DNA of 64,000 nt, taken from positions 124,001 through 188,000 of the forward strand of contig NZ_QKSD01000003.1 in the NCBI RefSeq assembly GCF_003234085.1, written 5' to 3'. Shown piece after piece: positions 8,257 through 15,887 of this stretch. Each line of letters opens with the position of its first letter. Within the stretch, counting starts at the first letter, position 1. The stretch is from Curtobacterium sp. MCPF17_052 (lineage in GTDB: Bacteria > Actinomycetota > Actinomycetes > Actinomycetales > Microbacteriaceae). The notes under the pieces were generated by a model. It saw nothing but the letters and a program-made list of their open reading frames with translations. It was not told the DNA's origin and did not search any database. A program made the translations under genes and the position numbers.

Positions 8257-9567
8257 ATGGTCATGAGCAGCACAACGGCACGGACGGCGCTGAGCCGCCG
8301 CGGGTTCCTGGCGGGCGCGGTCGGCGGACTCGGCCTCGGGACCCTGACGCTCGCCGGTTGTTCGGCTCCCTCGGCCGCCGGCACCGCTGCGGGTGGGACC
8401 ACCCTGCGCTTCTACGAGCAGAAGCAGGAGGTCATCGCCTACTTCGACGACCTGCTCCGACGGTTCGAGAAGGAGAACCGGGGCATGCGGGTCGTGCACG
8501 ACAGCACCGTCGCGATCGCACCGCAGTTCGTCCGAGGCGAACCCGCGGACGTCGGGTGCTTCAACGACAACCTGGAGCTCGCCCGCTACATCGAGCGCGG
8601 GGTGCTCAGTGACCTCAGCGGCCTCCCCGCCGCCGGCCGGGTCCGCAAGAGCATCGACGGCCTGACGAACCAGTACGCGAAGTACGAGGACCGCACGAGT
8701 GTCCTGCCGTTCTCGCTCGCGGCCGCCGGGGTCATCTACAACAAGCGGATCTTCGCCGAGCAGGGCCTGCCCGTGCCGACGACCTGGGACGAGTTCGTCG
8801 ACGTCTGCACGGCGCTGCAGAAGGCCGACATCACCCCGGTCTACGCCACCGACCGCGACACCTGGACCCTCTGGCAGGGCCTGTTCGACTACTCGGTCGG
8901 CAGCCTGGTCGAGACCGGCTCGTTCTTCCGGAAGATGAAGGCCCTGGGCACCGACGTCGGCCCGGACGCCGAGGTGTCGTTCGAGAAGGACTTCGCCCTG
9001 CCGATGGAGCGCGCGAAGACGATCTCGTCGTTCTTCAACCCCGACCACGCCACCCGCTCCTACGCCGACGGCAACCTCGCCTTCGGGCAGGGCAAGGCCG
9101 CGATGTACCTGCAGGGACCGTGGGCGCTGAGCCAGATCGCCCTGGTCGACGAGGACCTGCCGGTCGGCACGTTCGCGCTGCCGGTGTCGAATGACCCGGG
9201 CGACCGGAAGGCCCGCGTCAACATCGACCTCGGCCTCTGGATCCCCACCACCACGTCGAACCCCGACCAGGCACAGCAGCTCGTCGAGTTCCTCATGCAG
9301 CCGGACGTCATCAACGCCTACAACCTCGACAACCTGGCGTTCTCGACCACCGAGGACGCGACCCCGCAGACCGACGAGCGCATCGCCGGCCTGCAGCCCT
9401 ACGTCGACGACGGCGCCTTCTACCAGGGCGCCGGCACCTTCATCCCGACCTCCATCCCGCTCGGGAACTACCTGCAGACGGCCATCCGCAGCGGGGACTT
9501 CGACTCGATGCTGCGGCGGCTCGACACCGACTGGCGACGCCTCGCCGGACGCTCGGCGACGGTCTGA
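8257..9567 (+). CDS. ABC sugar transporter, extracellular solute-binding lipoprotein
   Basis: A 436-residue family 1 solute-binding protein. The N-terminus has a twin-arginine-like SRRGFLAG, a hydrophobic stretch and the lipobox LAGC, so the mature protein should be anchored outside the cell. The rest is a typical two-lobed sugar-binding protein with an SFEKDFALPMERAK region and a C-terminal WRRLAGR. I chose ATG 8257 because GAGGGAG sits five bases before it; the earlier GTG at 8227 lies at the expected transcription start and cannot be used. It is the first gene of an operon with two permeases and a GH31 enzyme; the -35/-10 at 8193-8221 drives it. Confidence 0.92.
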   Translation: MVMSSTTARTALSRRGFLAGAVGGLGLGTLTLAGCSAPSAAGTAAGGTTLRFYEQKQEVIAYFDDLLRRFEKENRGMRVVHDSTVAIAPQFVRGEPADVGCFNDNLELARYIERGVLSDLSGLPAAGRVRKSIDGLTNQYAKYEDRTSVLPFSLAAAGVIYNKRIFAEQGLPVPTTWDEFVDVCTALQKADITPVYATDRDTWTLWQGLFDYSVGSLVETGSFFRKMKALGTDVGPDAEVSFEKDFALPMERAKTISSFFNPDHATRSYADGNLAFGQGKAAMYLQGPWALSQIALVDEDLPVGTFALPVSNDPGDRKARVNIDLGLWIPTTTSNPDQAQQLVEFLMQPDVINAYNLDNLAFSTTEDATPQTDERIAGLQPYVDDGAFYQGAGTFIPTSIPLGNYLQTAIRSGDFDSMLRRLDTDWRRLAGRSATV

Positions 9568-9616
9568 CCGGCGCGACCAGCACCCGTCGGACCGAACCCG
9601 GAACCCAGGAGCGACC

Positions 9617-10573
9617 ATGACCATGCAGACCCCACTGACCCCCGAGACGCAGGACCCGCGTCCCGGTCCCGCCACGGCAGCGACCCGGGTGCACCGACGC
9701 GTCGGCTCGCTGCACCGCACCGAGGGCATGTACTACCTGTTCCTCGTCCCCGCGCTCGTGCTGTTCACGGCGTTCGTCGTCGCCCCGGCGTGCGTGGGCA
9801 TCTTCTACAGCTTCACCGACTACCTCGGGTTCGGGCAGTGGCACTTCCTGGGTCTGGCGAACTACCGCGCACTCGTGTCCGACCCGGCGATCCTCGGGTC
9901 CTACGGGTTCACGCTCGGCTTCGCGGTCGTGACGGTCATCGTCACCCAGGTGATCGCACTGACGCTCGCCGTCGCCCTGTCGAAGCGCGTCCGCTTCGCC
10001 GCCGGCCTGCGGTCGGTGTTCGTCATCCCGATGGTGGTGTCCGGGATCGTCGTCGCCTACGTCTTCAACTACATGTTCTCGAACACGCTGCCGGCGTTCG
10101 CCACCTCCGTCGGCTTCGGCCCGCTCGAGCAGAGCATCCTCGGTGACCCGAACCTGGCGTGGCTCGCCATCGTCGTGGTCTCCGCCTGGCAGACGATCCC
10201 CGGCGCCCTGCTGATCTACACGGCGGGGCTGACCTCGATCCCGTCGGACGTCTACGAGGCCAGCTCGCTCGACGGCGCCGGCACGTGGAAGCAGCTGCGG
10301 TCGATCACCCTGCCGCTCATCAGCGGGTTCATCGTGATCAACACGGTGCTCGGCGTGAAGGGCTACCTCGGCGCCTACGACGTCATCGTCGGCCTGACGA
10401 ACGGCGGACCCGGTTCCGCGACGAGCAGTGTCGCGATGACGATCTTCACCGGCTTCACCAGCGGCGACTACGCCTACCAGATGGCCAACGCGACCGTCTT
10501 CTTCATCATCACCGTCCTCATCTCGGTCCTGCAGCTCGCAGTGACGCGCGGAAGGAACCTCCGACTCGCATGA
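9617..10573 (+). CDS. ABC sugar transporter permease (MalF type)
   Basis: A 318-residue inner-membrane permease with six hydrophobic segments. The EAA loop that contacts the ATPase is visible as EASSLDGAGTWKQLRSITLP (about residues 213-232). AGGAG seven bases before ATG 9617 fixes the start. The gene follows the binding-protein gene by 49 bp and its stop overlaps the next permease start by four bases (ATGA), so translation is coupled. No ATPase gene is in the operon; actinobacteria commonly energise several sugar importers with one shared MsmK/MsiK-type ATPase, which is presumed here. Confidence 0.92.
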   Translation: MTMQTPLTPETQDPRPGPATAATRVHRRVGSLHRTEGMYYLFLVPALVLFTAFVVAPACVGIFYSFTDYLGFGQWHFLGLANYRALVSDPAILGSYGFTLGFAVVTVIVTQVIALTLAVALSKRVRFAAGLRSVFVIPMVVSGIVVAYVFNYMFSNTLPAFATSVGFGPLEQSILGDPNLAWLAIVVVSAWQTIPGALLIYTAGLTSIPSDVYEASSLDGAGTWKQLRSITLPLISGFIVINTVLGVKGYLGAYDVIVGLTNGGPGSATSSVAMTIFTGFTSGDYAYQMANATVFFIITVLISVLQLAVTRGRNLRLA

Positions 10574-11466
10574 GCGCCATCGACACCCGGTCCCCCGCGA
10601 CCGCAGCAGCCCGCACCGCCCCCGGTCAACCGCGTCGCCGCCGGCTCGACCGGGTGAACTGGCCGCTGACGGTCATCCTGGCGATCGCCTCGCTGAGCGT
10701 CCTCGTCCCGCTGTACGTCACGGTCGCGATGGCGTTCAAGACGAGCGGGCAGGCGGTCGACGGCAACGCCCTGTCCCTGCCGCTGCCGTTCAACCCGGCG
10801 AGCTTCGCCGAGGCGTGGCAGCTCACGCGCTTCCCGATCTCGTTCTCGGTGTCGCTCGGCGTCGCCGCGCTCACCGTCGTCGCGACCCTGCTGCTCAGCT
10901 CGTTCGCGTCGTACGCGATCGTGCGGAACTGGCACCGCCGGTTCTTCCGCTGGTCGTTCGTCTACCTGCTCGCCGCGATGTTCCTGCCGTTCCCGGTGGT
11001 CGCCCTGCCGCAGATCAAGCTCACCGCGATGATCTCGCTGGACAACCCCGTCGGCGTCGCGATCCTGCACGCCATGTTCCAACTGTCGTTCAGTGTGCTG
11101 CTGTACTCGGCGTTCCTCCGGTCCATCCCCGTCGAGCTGGAGGAGAGCGCCCGCATCGACGGCGCCTCCACGTGGCAGATCTTCTGGCGCGTCATCCTGC
11201 CGCTGCTCGGGCCGATGAACGCCACCGTCGGCATCTTCGCGTTCCTCGCCAGCTGGAACGACTTCATGATGCCGTCGCTCATCACCGCCGACCCCGGACT
11301 GCAGACGTTGCCCGTCGTGCAGAACATCTTCCAGAGCCAGTTCGGCACGAACTACAACGTCGCCTTCGCCTCGTACCTGATGGCGATGGCGCCGACGATC
11401 GTCGTCTACCTGTTCGCGCAGCGCTGGGTGATCAGCGGCGTGACGCAGGGCGCCGTCAAGAGCTGA
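10570..11466 (+). CDS. ABC sugar transporter permease (MalG type)
   Basis: A 298-residue permease, partner of the preceding gene. The EAA loop reads EESARIDGASTWQIFWRVIL (about residues 195-214), followed by LPLLGP and a SWNDFMMP segment typical of MalG-like proteins. Six membrane segments follow an arginine-rich cytoplasmic N-terminus of about 30 residues. Its ATG overlaps the stop of the first permease. The GH31 gene follows after 53 bp. Confidence 0.92.
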   Translation: MSAIDTRSPATAAARTAPGQPRRRRLDRVNWPLTVILAIASLSVLVPLYVTVAMAFKTSGQAVDGNALSLPLPFNPASFAEAWQLTRFPISFSVSLGVAALTVVATLLLSSFASYAIVRNWHRRFFRWSFVYLLAAMFLPFPVVALPQIKLTAMISLDNPVGVAILHAMFQLSFSVLLYSAFLRSIPVELEESARIDGASTWQIFWRVILPLLGPMNATVGIFAFLASWNDFMMPSLITADPGLQTLPVVQNIFQSQFGTNYNVAFASYLMAMAPTIVVYLFAQRWVISGVTQGAVKS

Positions 11467-11519
11467 GCCGAGCCTCCAGACCGACCCCGGCCCGACCGGC
11501 CGAGACAGGACCACCACAC

Positions 11520-13877
11520 GTGACCACGTCGCCACTGCCCACCATCCGCCCGTTCCCCGGCTCCGACCCGGTCGCGTCCCCGGACGCGACCGTCACCGGC
11601 GACCACTGGCGGGTCACCGTCCTCCGCGACGGGCTGTTCCGGATCGAGTGGAGCGAGGACGGCGGGTTCGAGGACCGCGCCTCCACCTTCGCGATCCGGC
11701 GACGGCTGGACGTCCCCGAGTACACCGTCACCCGCCGCGGCGAGGGGGTCGAGGTGACGACCGGCCGCGCCACCCTGCGCTACGACGGTCGGCCCTTCTC
11801 CTCGGCCGGCCTGGTCGTCGAGACCTCCGGACCCGACGCCAACCGGTGGCGGTACGGACAGGAGGCCCGTGACCTGGGTGGCACCGGACGCACCCTCGAC
11901 GACGTGGACGGGCGGATGCCGCTCGAGTCCGGCATCCTGGCGCGCGACGGCATCGTCATGCTCGACGACAGCGAGTCGTTCCTGTTCGAGGACGACGGCT
12001 GGGTCGGCAGCCGCATCCCCGACCGCCGGGACGTCAGCGTGTTCGCGTACGGGCGCGACTACGGCGAGGCACTCCGCGCCTTCCACGCGGTGTCCGGTGC
12101 GCCGACGCTGATGCCACGCTGGGCGCTCGGCAACTGGTGGAGCCGGTACCACCCGTACTCGGACAGCTCCTACCTGGCGCTGCTCGACCGGTTCGACGAG
12201 GAACGCCTGCCGTTCTCCGTCGCCGTGATCGACATGGACTGGCACCGGGTCGACTCCGTGCCGGCGCGCTTCGGCAACGGCTGGACCGGGTACTCGTGGG
12301 AGCCGTCGCTGTTCCCCGATCCGCAGGGCTTCCTCGCCGAACTCCACCGGCGTGGGATGCGCACCACGCTGAACCTGCACCCCGCCGACGGGGTCCGGGC
12401 CTTCGAGGACGCCTACCCCGCGATGGCCGAGGCGCTCGGCGTCGACCGCGACACCGAGCAGACGATCGGTTTCGACCCCACCGACCCGGACTTCCTCCGG
12501 GCGTACTTCGAGGTCCTGCACCGTCCGCTCGAGGAACAGGGCGTCGACTTCTGGTGGATCGACTGGCAGCAGGGCCGGACGTCCTCCATCCCGGGGGTGG
12601 ACCCGCTCTGGGTGCTCAACCACTTCCACCTGTTGGACTCGGCCCGCGACGGTGGCGCCGGCATGACGTTCTCCCGCTACGCCGGCCCCGGCAGCCACCG
12701 GTACGCCGTCGGCTTCTCCGGGGACGCCGTCGTCTCGTGGGCGTCGCTGGCGTTCCAGCCGGAGTTCACCGCGACCGCCGCGAACATCGGGTACCCCTGG
12801 TGGAGCCACGACATCGGCGGCCACACCCGCGGTGTCCGGGACGACGAGCTCGCCACCCGGTGGGTGCAGTTCGGGGTGTTCTCCCCCGTCATGCGGCTGC
12901 ACTCGGCGAACAACCCGTTCATCCGCAAGGAGCCCTGGGTGTTCCCCGCCGAGCCGCGGGCCGCGATGGGCGACGCGCTGCGCTTCCGGCACCGACTCGT
13001 GCCGTACCTGCACACCATGAACCACCTCGCCGCCGCCGGCACACCGCTCGTCCGACCGATGTACCACCTGGAACCGCACCGGGACGAGGCCTACCGGGTG
13101 CCGAACGAGTACGCCTTCGGCACCGAGCTCGTCGTCGCGCCGATCGTCGAACCGCGAGACCCGGCGACCCTCCGCGGTCGCGCCCGGGCCTGGCTGCCGG
13201 CGGGGACCTGGACGGACGTCTTCACGGGCACCACCTACGCCGGCGACCGGTTCGTGGACCTGCACCGCAGCCTCGAGACCATCCCCGTGCTGCTCCGTGC
13301 CGGCGGGATCCTGCCGCTCGCCGCACCGGACGAGGTCGACGCGACCGTGAACCCGGCGGCCCTCGAGGTGCTCGTCGCGCCCGGGGCCTCCGGGTCGTTC
13401 ACGCTCGTTGAGGACCGCGAGGGCCCCGACGACCTGGACGGCGGCGTCTGCCGGACGACGCTGACCTGGGACCGGAGCACGGCCTCCTTCCGGATCGACC
13501 CGGCGGACGGCGACGTCGACAGCGTGCCCGTGCGGCGACGGTGGCGGATCACGTTCCTCGGGTCACCCGCAGACGGGCAAGAGGTGCAGGTCGTCGCGGC
13601 CGACCGCTTCTCCGTCGACCTGGACGTCGTGACGGACGAGGGTGCGACGCTCACCCTCGCCGGCGCGCCGACCGTCGGTGTCGACGCCCGGGACGCCGCC
13701 CGGCAGCTGCTGGAGAGCGCCCAGGCGGGGAACGCCGAGAAGCTCACCGCGTGGGAGGTCGTGGACCGGGACGTCCCGCGAGCCGACCGACTCGTGGAGC
13801 TGGAGACCGTCGGGCTGCCCGACTCGCTCCGGAGCGCGCTCGTGGAGCTGCTCGGGAGCGTGCACCCGGAGGTCTGA
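11520..13877 (+). CDS. Glycoside hydrolase family 31 enzyme
   Basis: A 785-residue GH31 protein. The catalytic nucleophile is the Asp in WWIDWQQG (about residue 348) and the acid/base is the Asp of GFSGD (about 402); DIGGHTRG follows. The nucleophile motif differs from the WxDMNE of maltases, so the bond could be alpha-glucosidic, alpha-xylosidic or alpha-galactosidic. No signal peptide is visible: it acts inside the cell on imported oligosaccharide. The GTG start at 11520 has CAGGA upstream and follows the MalG-type gene by 53 bp. A C-terminal part (after about residue 650) is beta-rich and beyond the barrel. Confidence 0.88.
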   Translation: MTTSPLPTIRPFPGSDPVASPDATVTGDHWRVTVLRDGLFRIEWSEDGGFEDRASTFAIRRRLDVPEYTVTRRGEGVEVTTGRATLRYDGRPFSSAGLVVETSGPDANRWRYGQEARDLGGTGRTLDDVDGRMPLESGILARDGIVMLDDSESFLFEDDGWVGSRIPDRRDVSVFAYGRDYGEALRAFHAVSGAPTLMPRWALGNWWSRYHPYSDSSYLALLDRFDEERLPFSVAVIDMDWHRVDSVPARFGNGWTGYSWEPSLFPDPQGFLAELHRRGMRTTLNLHPADGVRAFEDAYPAMAEALGVDRDTEQTIGFDPTDPDFLRAYFEVLHRPLEEQGVDFWWIDWQQGRTSSIPGVDPLWVLNHFHLLDSARDGGAGMTFSRYAGPGSHRYAVGFSGDAVVSWASLAFQPEFTATAANIGYPWWSHDIGGHTRGVRDDELATRWVQFGVFSPVMRLHSANNPFIRKEPWVFPAEPRAAMGDALRFRHRLVPYLHTMNHLAAAGTPLVRPMYHLEPHRDEAYRVPNEYAFGTELVVAPIVEPRDPATLRGRARAWLPAGTWTDVFTGTTYAGDRFVDLHRSLETIPVLLRAGGILPLAAPDEVDATVNPAALEVLVAPGASGSFTLVEDREGPDDLDGGVCRTTLTWDRSTASFRIDPADGDVDSVPVRRRWRITFLGSPADGQEVQVVAADRFSVDLDVVTDEGATLTLAGAPTVGVDARDAARQLLESAQAGNAEKLTAWEVVDRDVPRADRLVELETVGLPDSLRSALVELLGSVHPEV

Positions 13878-13884
13878 CCGCAAC

Positions 13885-13944
13885 ACGCAACGTCGGCGGC
13901 GTCTCGCAGCGGTACTCCGTCGCGGGACGCCGCCGACGTTGCGT
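13885..13944. repeat. Palindromic repeat element, copy 1
   Basis: Two perfect 19-nt arms, 13885-13903 and 13926-13944, surround a 22-nt centre; the left arm begins ACGCAACGTCGGCGGC. It lies between the GH31 stop and the HAD gene and can fold as a strong hairpin, so it may end the sugar operon. A second copy lies at 44726-44799: 22 of 23 bases of the left flank and arm are the same, and the centres are also similar. This suggests a dispersed REP-like family rather than a private terminator. Confidence 0.85.
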
Positions 13945-13982
13945 TCCGCGGTGGGTTCAGCCACACGGCCTAGCCTGGGCCG

Positions 13983-14738
13983 ATGACGGACGAGCAGGCG
14001 GGCACCCCGGTCCTCGCGTTCTTCGACGTGGACAACACCCTGATCCACGGCGCGAGCGCGTTCCACCTGGTGCGCGGACTCCGTGCCGCCGGGCTCATCA
14101 CGGTGCGGGACATCGTCAGCGCCGGCTGGAAGCACGCGCGCTTCAAGGTCCGCGGCGAGAACGACCGGCACCTGGCCTCCGCCCAGACCCGCGGGCTCGA
14201 GGTGATCACGGGCATCACGGTCGCCGACATGGCGAAGCTGTCCGACGACGTCTACGTCCGCCACACCGCTGCGACGGTGTGGCCGGAGACCGCCGCACTC
14301 GCGCAGGAGCACCTGGCGAAGGGCCACGAGGTGTGGCTCGTGACCGCGACGCCCACCTTCCTGGCAGAGGTGATCGCCCGCAGCCTCGGGCTCACCGGTG
14401 CGCTCGGCAGCGTCTTCGAGACCAGCGACGGGGCCTACACCGGCCGCCTCGAGGGTGCGTTCCTGCACGGCGAGCACAAGGCCGTCGCCGCCCGCCGGCT
14501 GCTCACCGAGACCGGGGCCGACCCCGACGCGTGCTGGGCGTACTCCGACTCCCGCCACGACATCCCGCTGCTGTCGCTCGTCGGGCACCCGGTCGTGGTG
14601 AACCCGGACCAGGGGCTCGCCGCGCACGCGCGCGCCTCCGGCTGGCCCTCCATGCGACTGCAGCGGGCGAGCATCCGGGAGGCCCGTCGCCGGGTCCGAC
14701 GGGACGCCGCGACCGCAGGCGGTACGCCCGGCACCTGA
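13983..14738 (+). CDS. HAD-IB family phosphatase (SerB-like)
   Basis: A 251-residue haloacid dehalogenase-type hydrolase. All four motifs are present: FFDVDNTLI (DxDxT, residues 14-22), LVTATP (motif II), the Lys of HGEHKAVAARR (motif III) and YSDSRHDIPLL (motif IV). A helical cap between motifs I and II (about residues 25-90) places it in subclass IB, with phosphoserine-phosphatase-like and lipid-linked phosphatases. The substrate is not evident. TAGCCT (13971-13976) ends six bases before ATG 13983, so its mRNA is probably leaderless and it is a transcription unit separate from the GH31 operon. The C-terminus is arginine-rich. Confidence 0.85.
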   Translation: MTDEQAGTPVLAFFDVDNTLIHGASAFHLVRGLRAAGLITVRDIVSAGWKHARFKVRGENDRHLASAQTRGLEVITGITVADMAKLSDDVYVRHTAATVWPETAALAQEHLAKGHEVWLVTATPTFLAEVIARSLGLTGALGSVFETSDGAYTGRLEGAFLHGEHKAVAARRLLTETGADPDACWAYSDSRHDIPLLSLVGHPVVVNPDQGLAAHARASGWPSMRLQRASIREARRRVRRDAATAGGTPGT

Positions 14739-14774
14739 GCCCGTCGAGTGGGTCCGATCACCGACCGGCAGCGG

Positions 14775-15800
14775 TCAGTCGACCGATCCGTCGGGGTACG
14801 GCGCGCTCTCCCCCACCAGGATCCGGTGCCCGACGGTCACGGCGCGTCCCTCCCCGGGACGCCCGGCGATGCGCTCCTGCAGGCGGTCCAGGGCGGCCTC
14901 GGCGAGCGCGACGGTGTTGGGTGCGACCGACGTCAGGCTCGGGACCAGGCTGGCGGCGAGGCCGATCGCGTCCCACCCGACGACGGCGATGTCCCGCGGT
15001 GCTTCGAGTCCGCGCAGGCGCATCGCCCGGAGCGCGCCGACGGCAGCGAGGTCGTCACGGCACAGCAGCCCGTCGATGGACAGGCCGGCGTCGAGCGCCT
15101 GCCCGAACGCGTGCTCGGCCCCGCGGGCGTCGCCGACCTCACGCGCGACGCAGAGCGACGCGTCGAACGGCAGGCCGGCCGCGGTCAGGCCGTCGCGGTA
15201 CCCCTCCAGGCGGAAGGCGGAGGTGCGGGACTGCTCGCCGACCTCGTGTCCGAGGAACCCGATGCGCCGACGTCCGAGGGCGGCGAGGTGGGCGACGGCC
15301 TCGGAGGCCGCGAGCACGTTGTCGATCGCCACGAGGTCGCTCCCCGGTGGCCGGACGTCCTCGCCGAGGAACACGACGGCGGTGTCCCCGCGGGCGCTGT
15401 CGATCTCGGTCGGCGTGAGGACCTGGGGGTGGATGACGACACCGTCGACGACGCCGGCTTCGCGCCCGCGGACGGCGGAGAGCTCGCCCCCCGGAGCACC
15501 GGCGGTCTCCTCGAGCAGGAGCTGGTATCCGCGGTCGGCACAGACGCGCGAGAAGACGTGTGCAAGTTCGGCGAAGTACGGTCGCCGGAGGTCCGGGAAC
15601 GCGAAGGCGAGCATGTTCGTGCGGCCGGTCGCCAGGCTGCGGCCGGAGACGTTCGGCCGGTAGCCGAGGGCGTCGATGGAGTGCTGCACGCGGGTCCGCA
15701 TGGCGTCGCTGACGTGCCGGTAGCCGCGCACGACGTTGGACACGGTCTTCATGGAGACGCCGGCGTGCTCCGCGACGTCCTGCAACGTGACCTGGCCCAC
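14775..15800 (-). CDS. LacI-family transcriptional repressor of the sugar regulon
   Basis: A 341-residue LacI/GalR protein. The helix-turn-helix is at residues 4-25 (LQDVAEHAGVSMKTVSNVV) with the hinge helix near SGRSLATGRT, followed by a periplasmic-binding-like effector domain. It sits between the two units it probably controls, and two identical palindromes (8204-8219 and 15862-15877) lie in their promoters. The second is 62 bp upstream of this gene's own GTG start, on the divergent side, so it may also govern the repressor. GGTGAG upstream is a weak ribosome site. The inducer is probably the imported sugar or a breakdown product. Confidence 0.92.
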   Translation of the reverse strand: MGQVTLQDVAEHAGVSMKTVSNVVRGYRHVSDAMRTRVQHSIDALGYRPNVSGRSLATGRTNMLAFAFPDLRRPYFAELAHVFSRVCADRGYQLLLEETAGAPGGELSAVRGREAGVVDGVVIHPQVLTPTEIDSARGDTAVVFLGEDVRPPGSDLVAIDNVLAASEAVAHLAALGRRRIGFLGHEVGEQSRTSAFRLEGYRDGLTAAGLPFDASLCVAREVGDARGAEHAFGQALDAGLSIDGLLCRDDLAAVGALRAMRLRGLEAPRDIAVVGWDAIGLAASLVPSLTSVAPNTVALAEAALDRLQERIAGRPGEGRAVTVGHRILVGESAPYPDGSVD

Positions 15801-15850
15801 GCGCTCACCGTACCGCGGCCGTCGACGCGCGCCCGCCGCGACCCGGGTCG

Positions 15851-15879
15851 TTGACGGCTCGTTTACAGCGCTGTAAATT
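15851..15879 (+). promoter_or_regulatory. GH2 promoter with LacI operator
   Basis: TTGACG (15851-15856), a 17-bp spacer and TAAATT (15874-15879) with TTTACAGCGCTGTAAA (15862-15877) in between, the same geometry as at 8193-8221. The -10 ends eight bases before the ATG of the GH2 gene and no Shine-Dalgarno sequence is seen, so the transcript is probably leaderless. Confidence 0.85.
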
Positions 15880-15887
15880 GCGTCACC

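Noticed and set aside
11867..11877. Further GGAGGCCCG words (11867, 39968 region)
   Set aside because: They read CAGGAGGCCCG and lack the leading GGG, so they were not counted in the 10-mer family.
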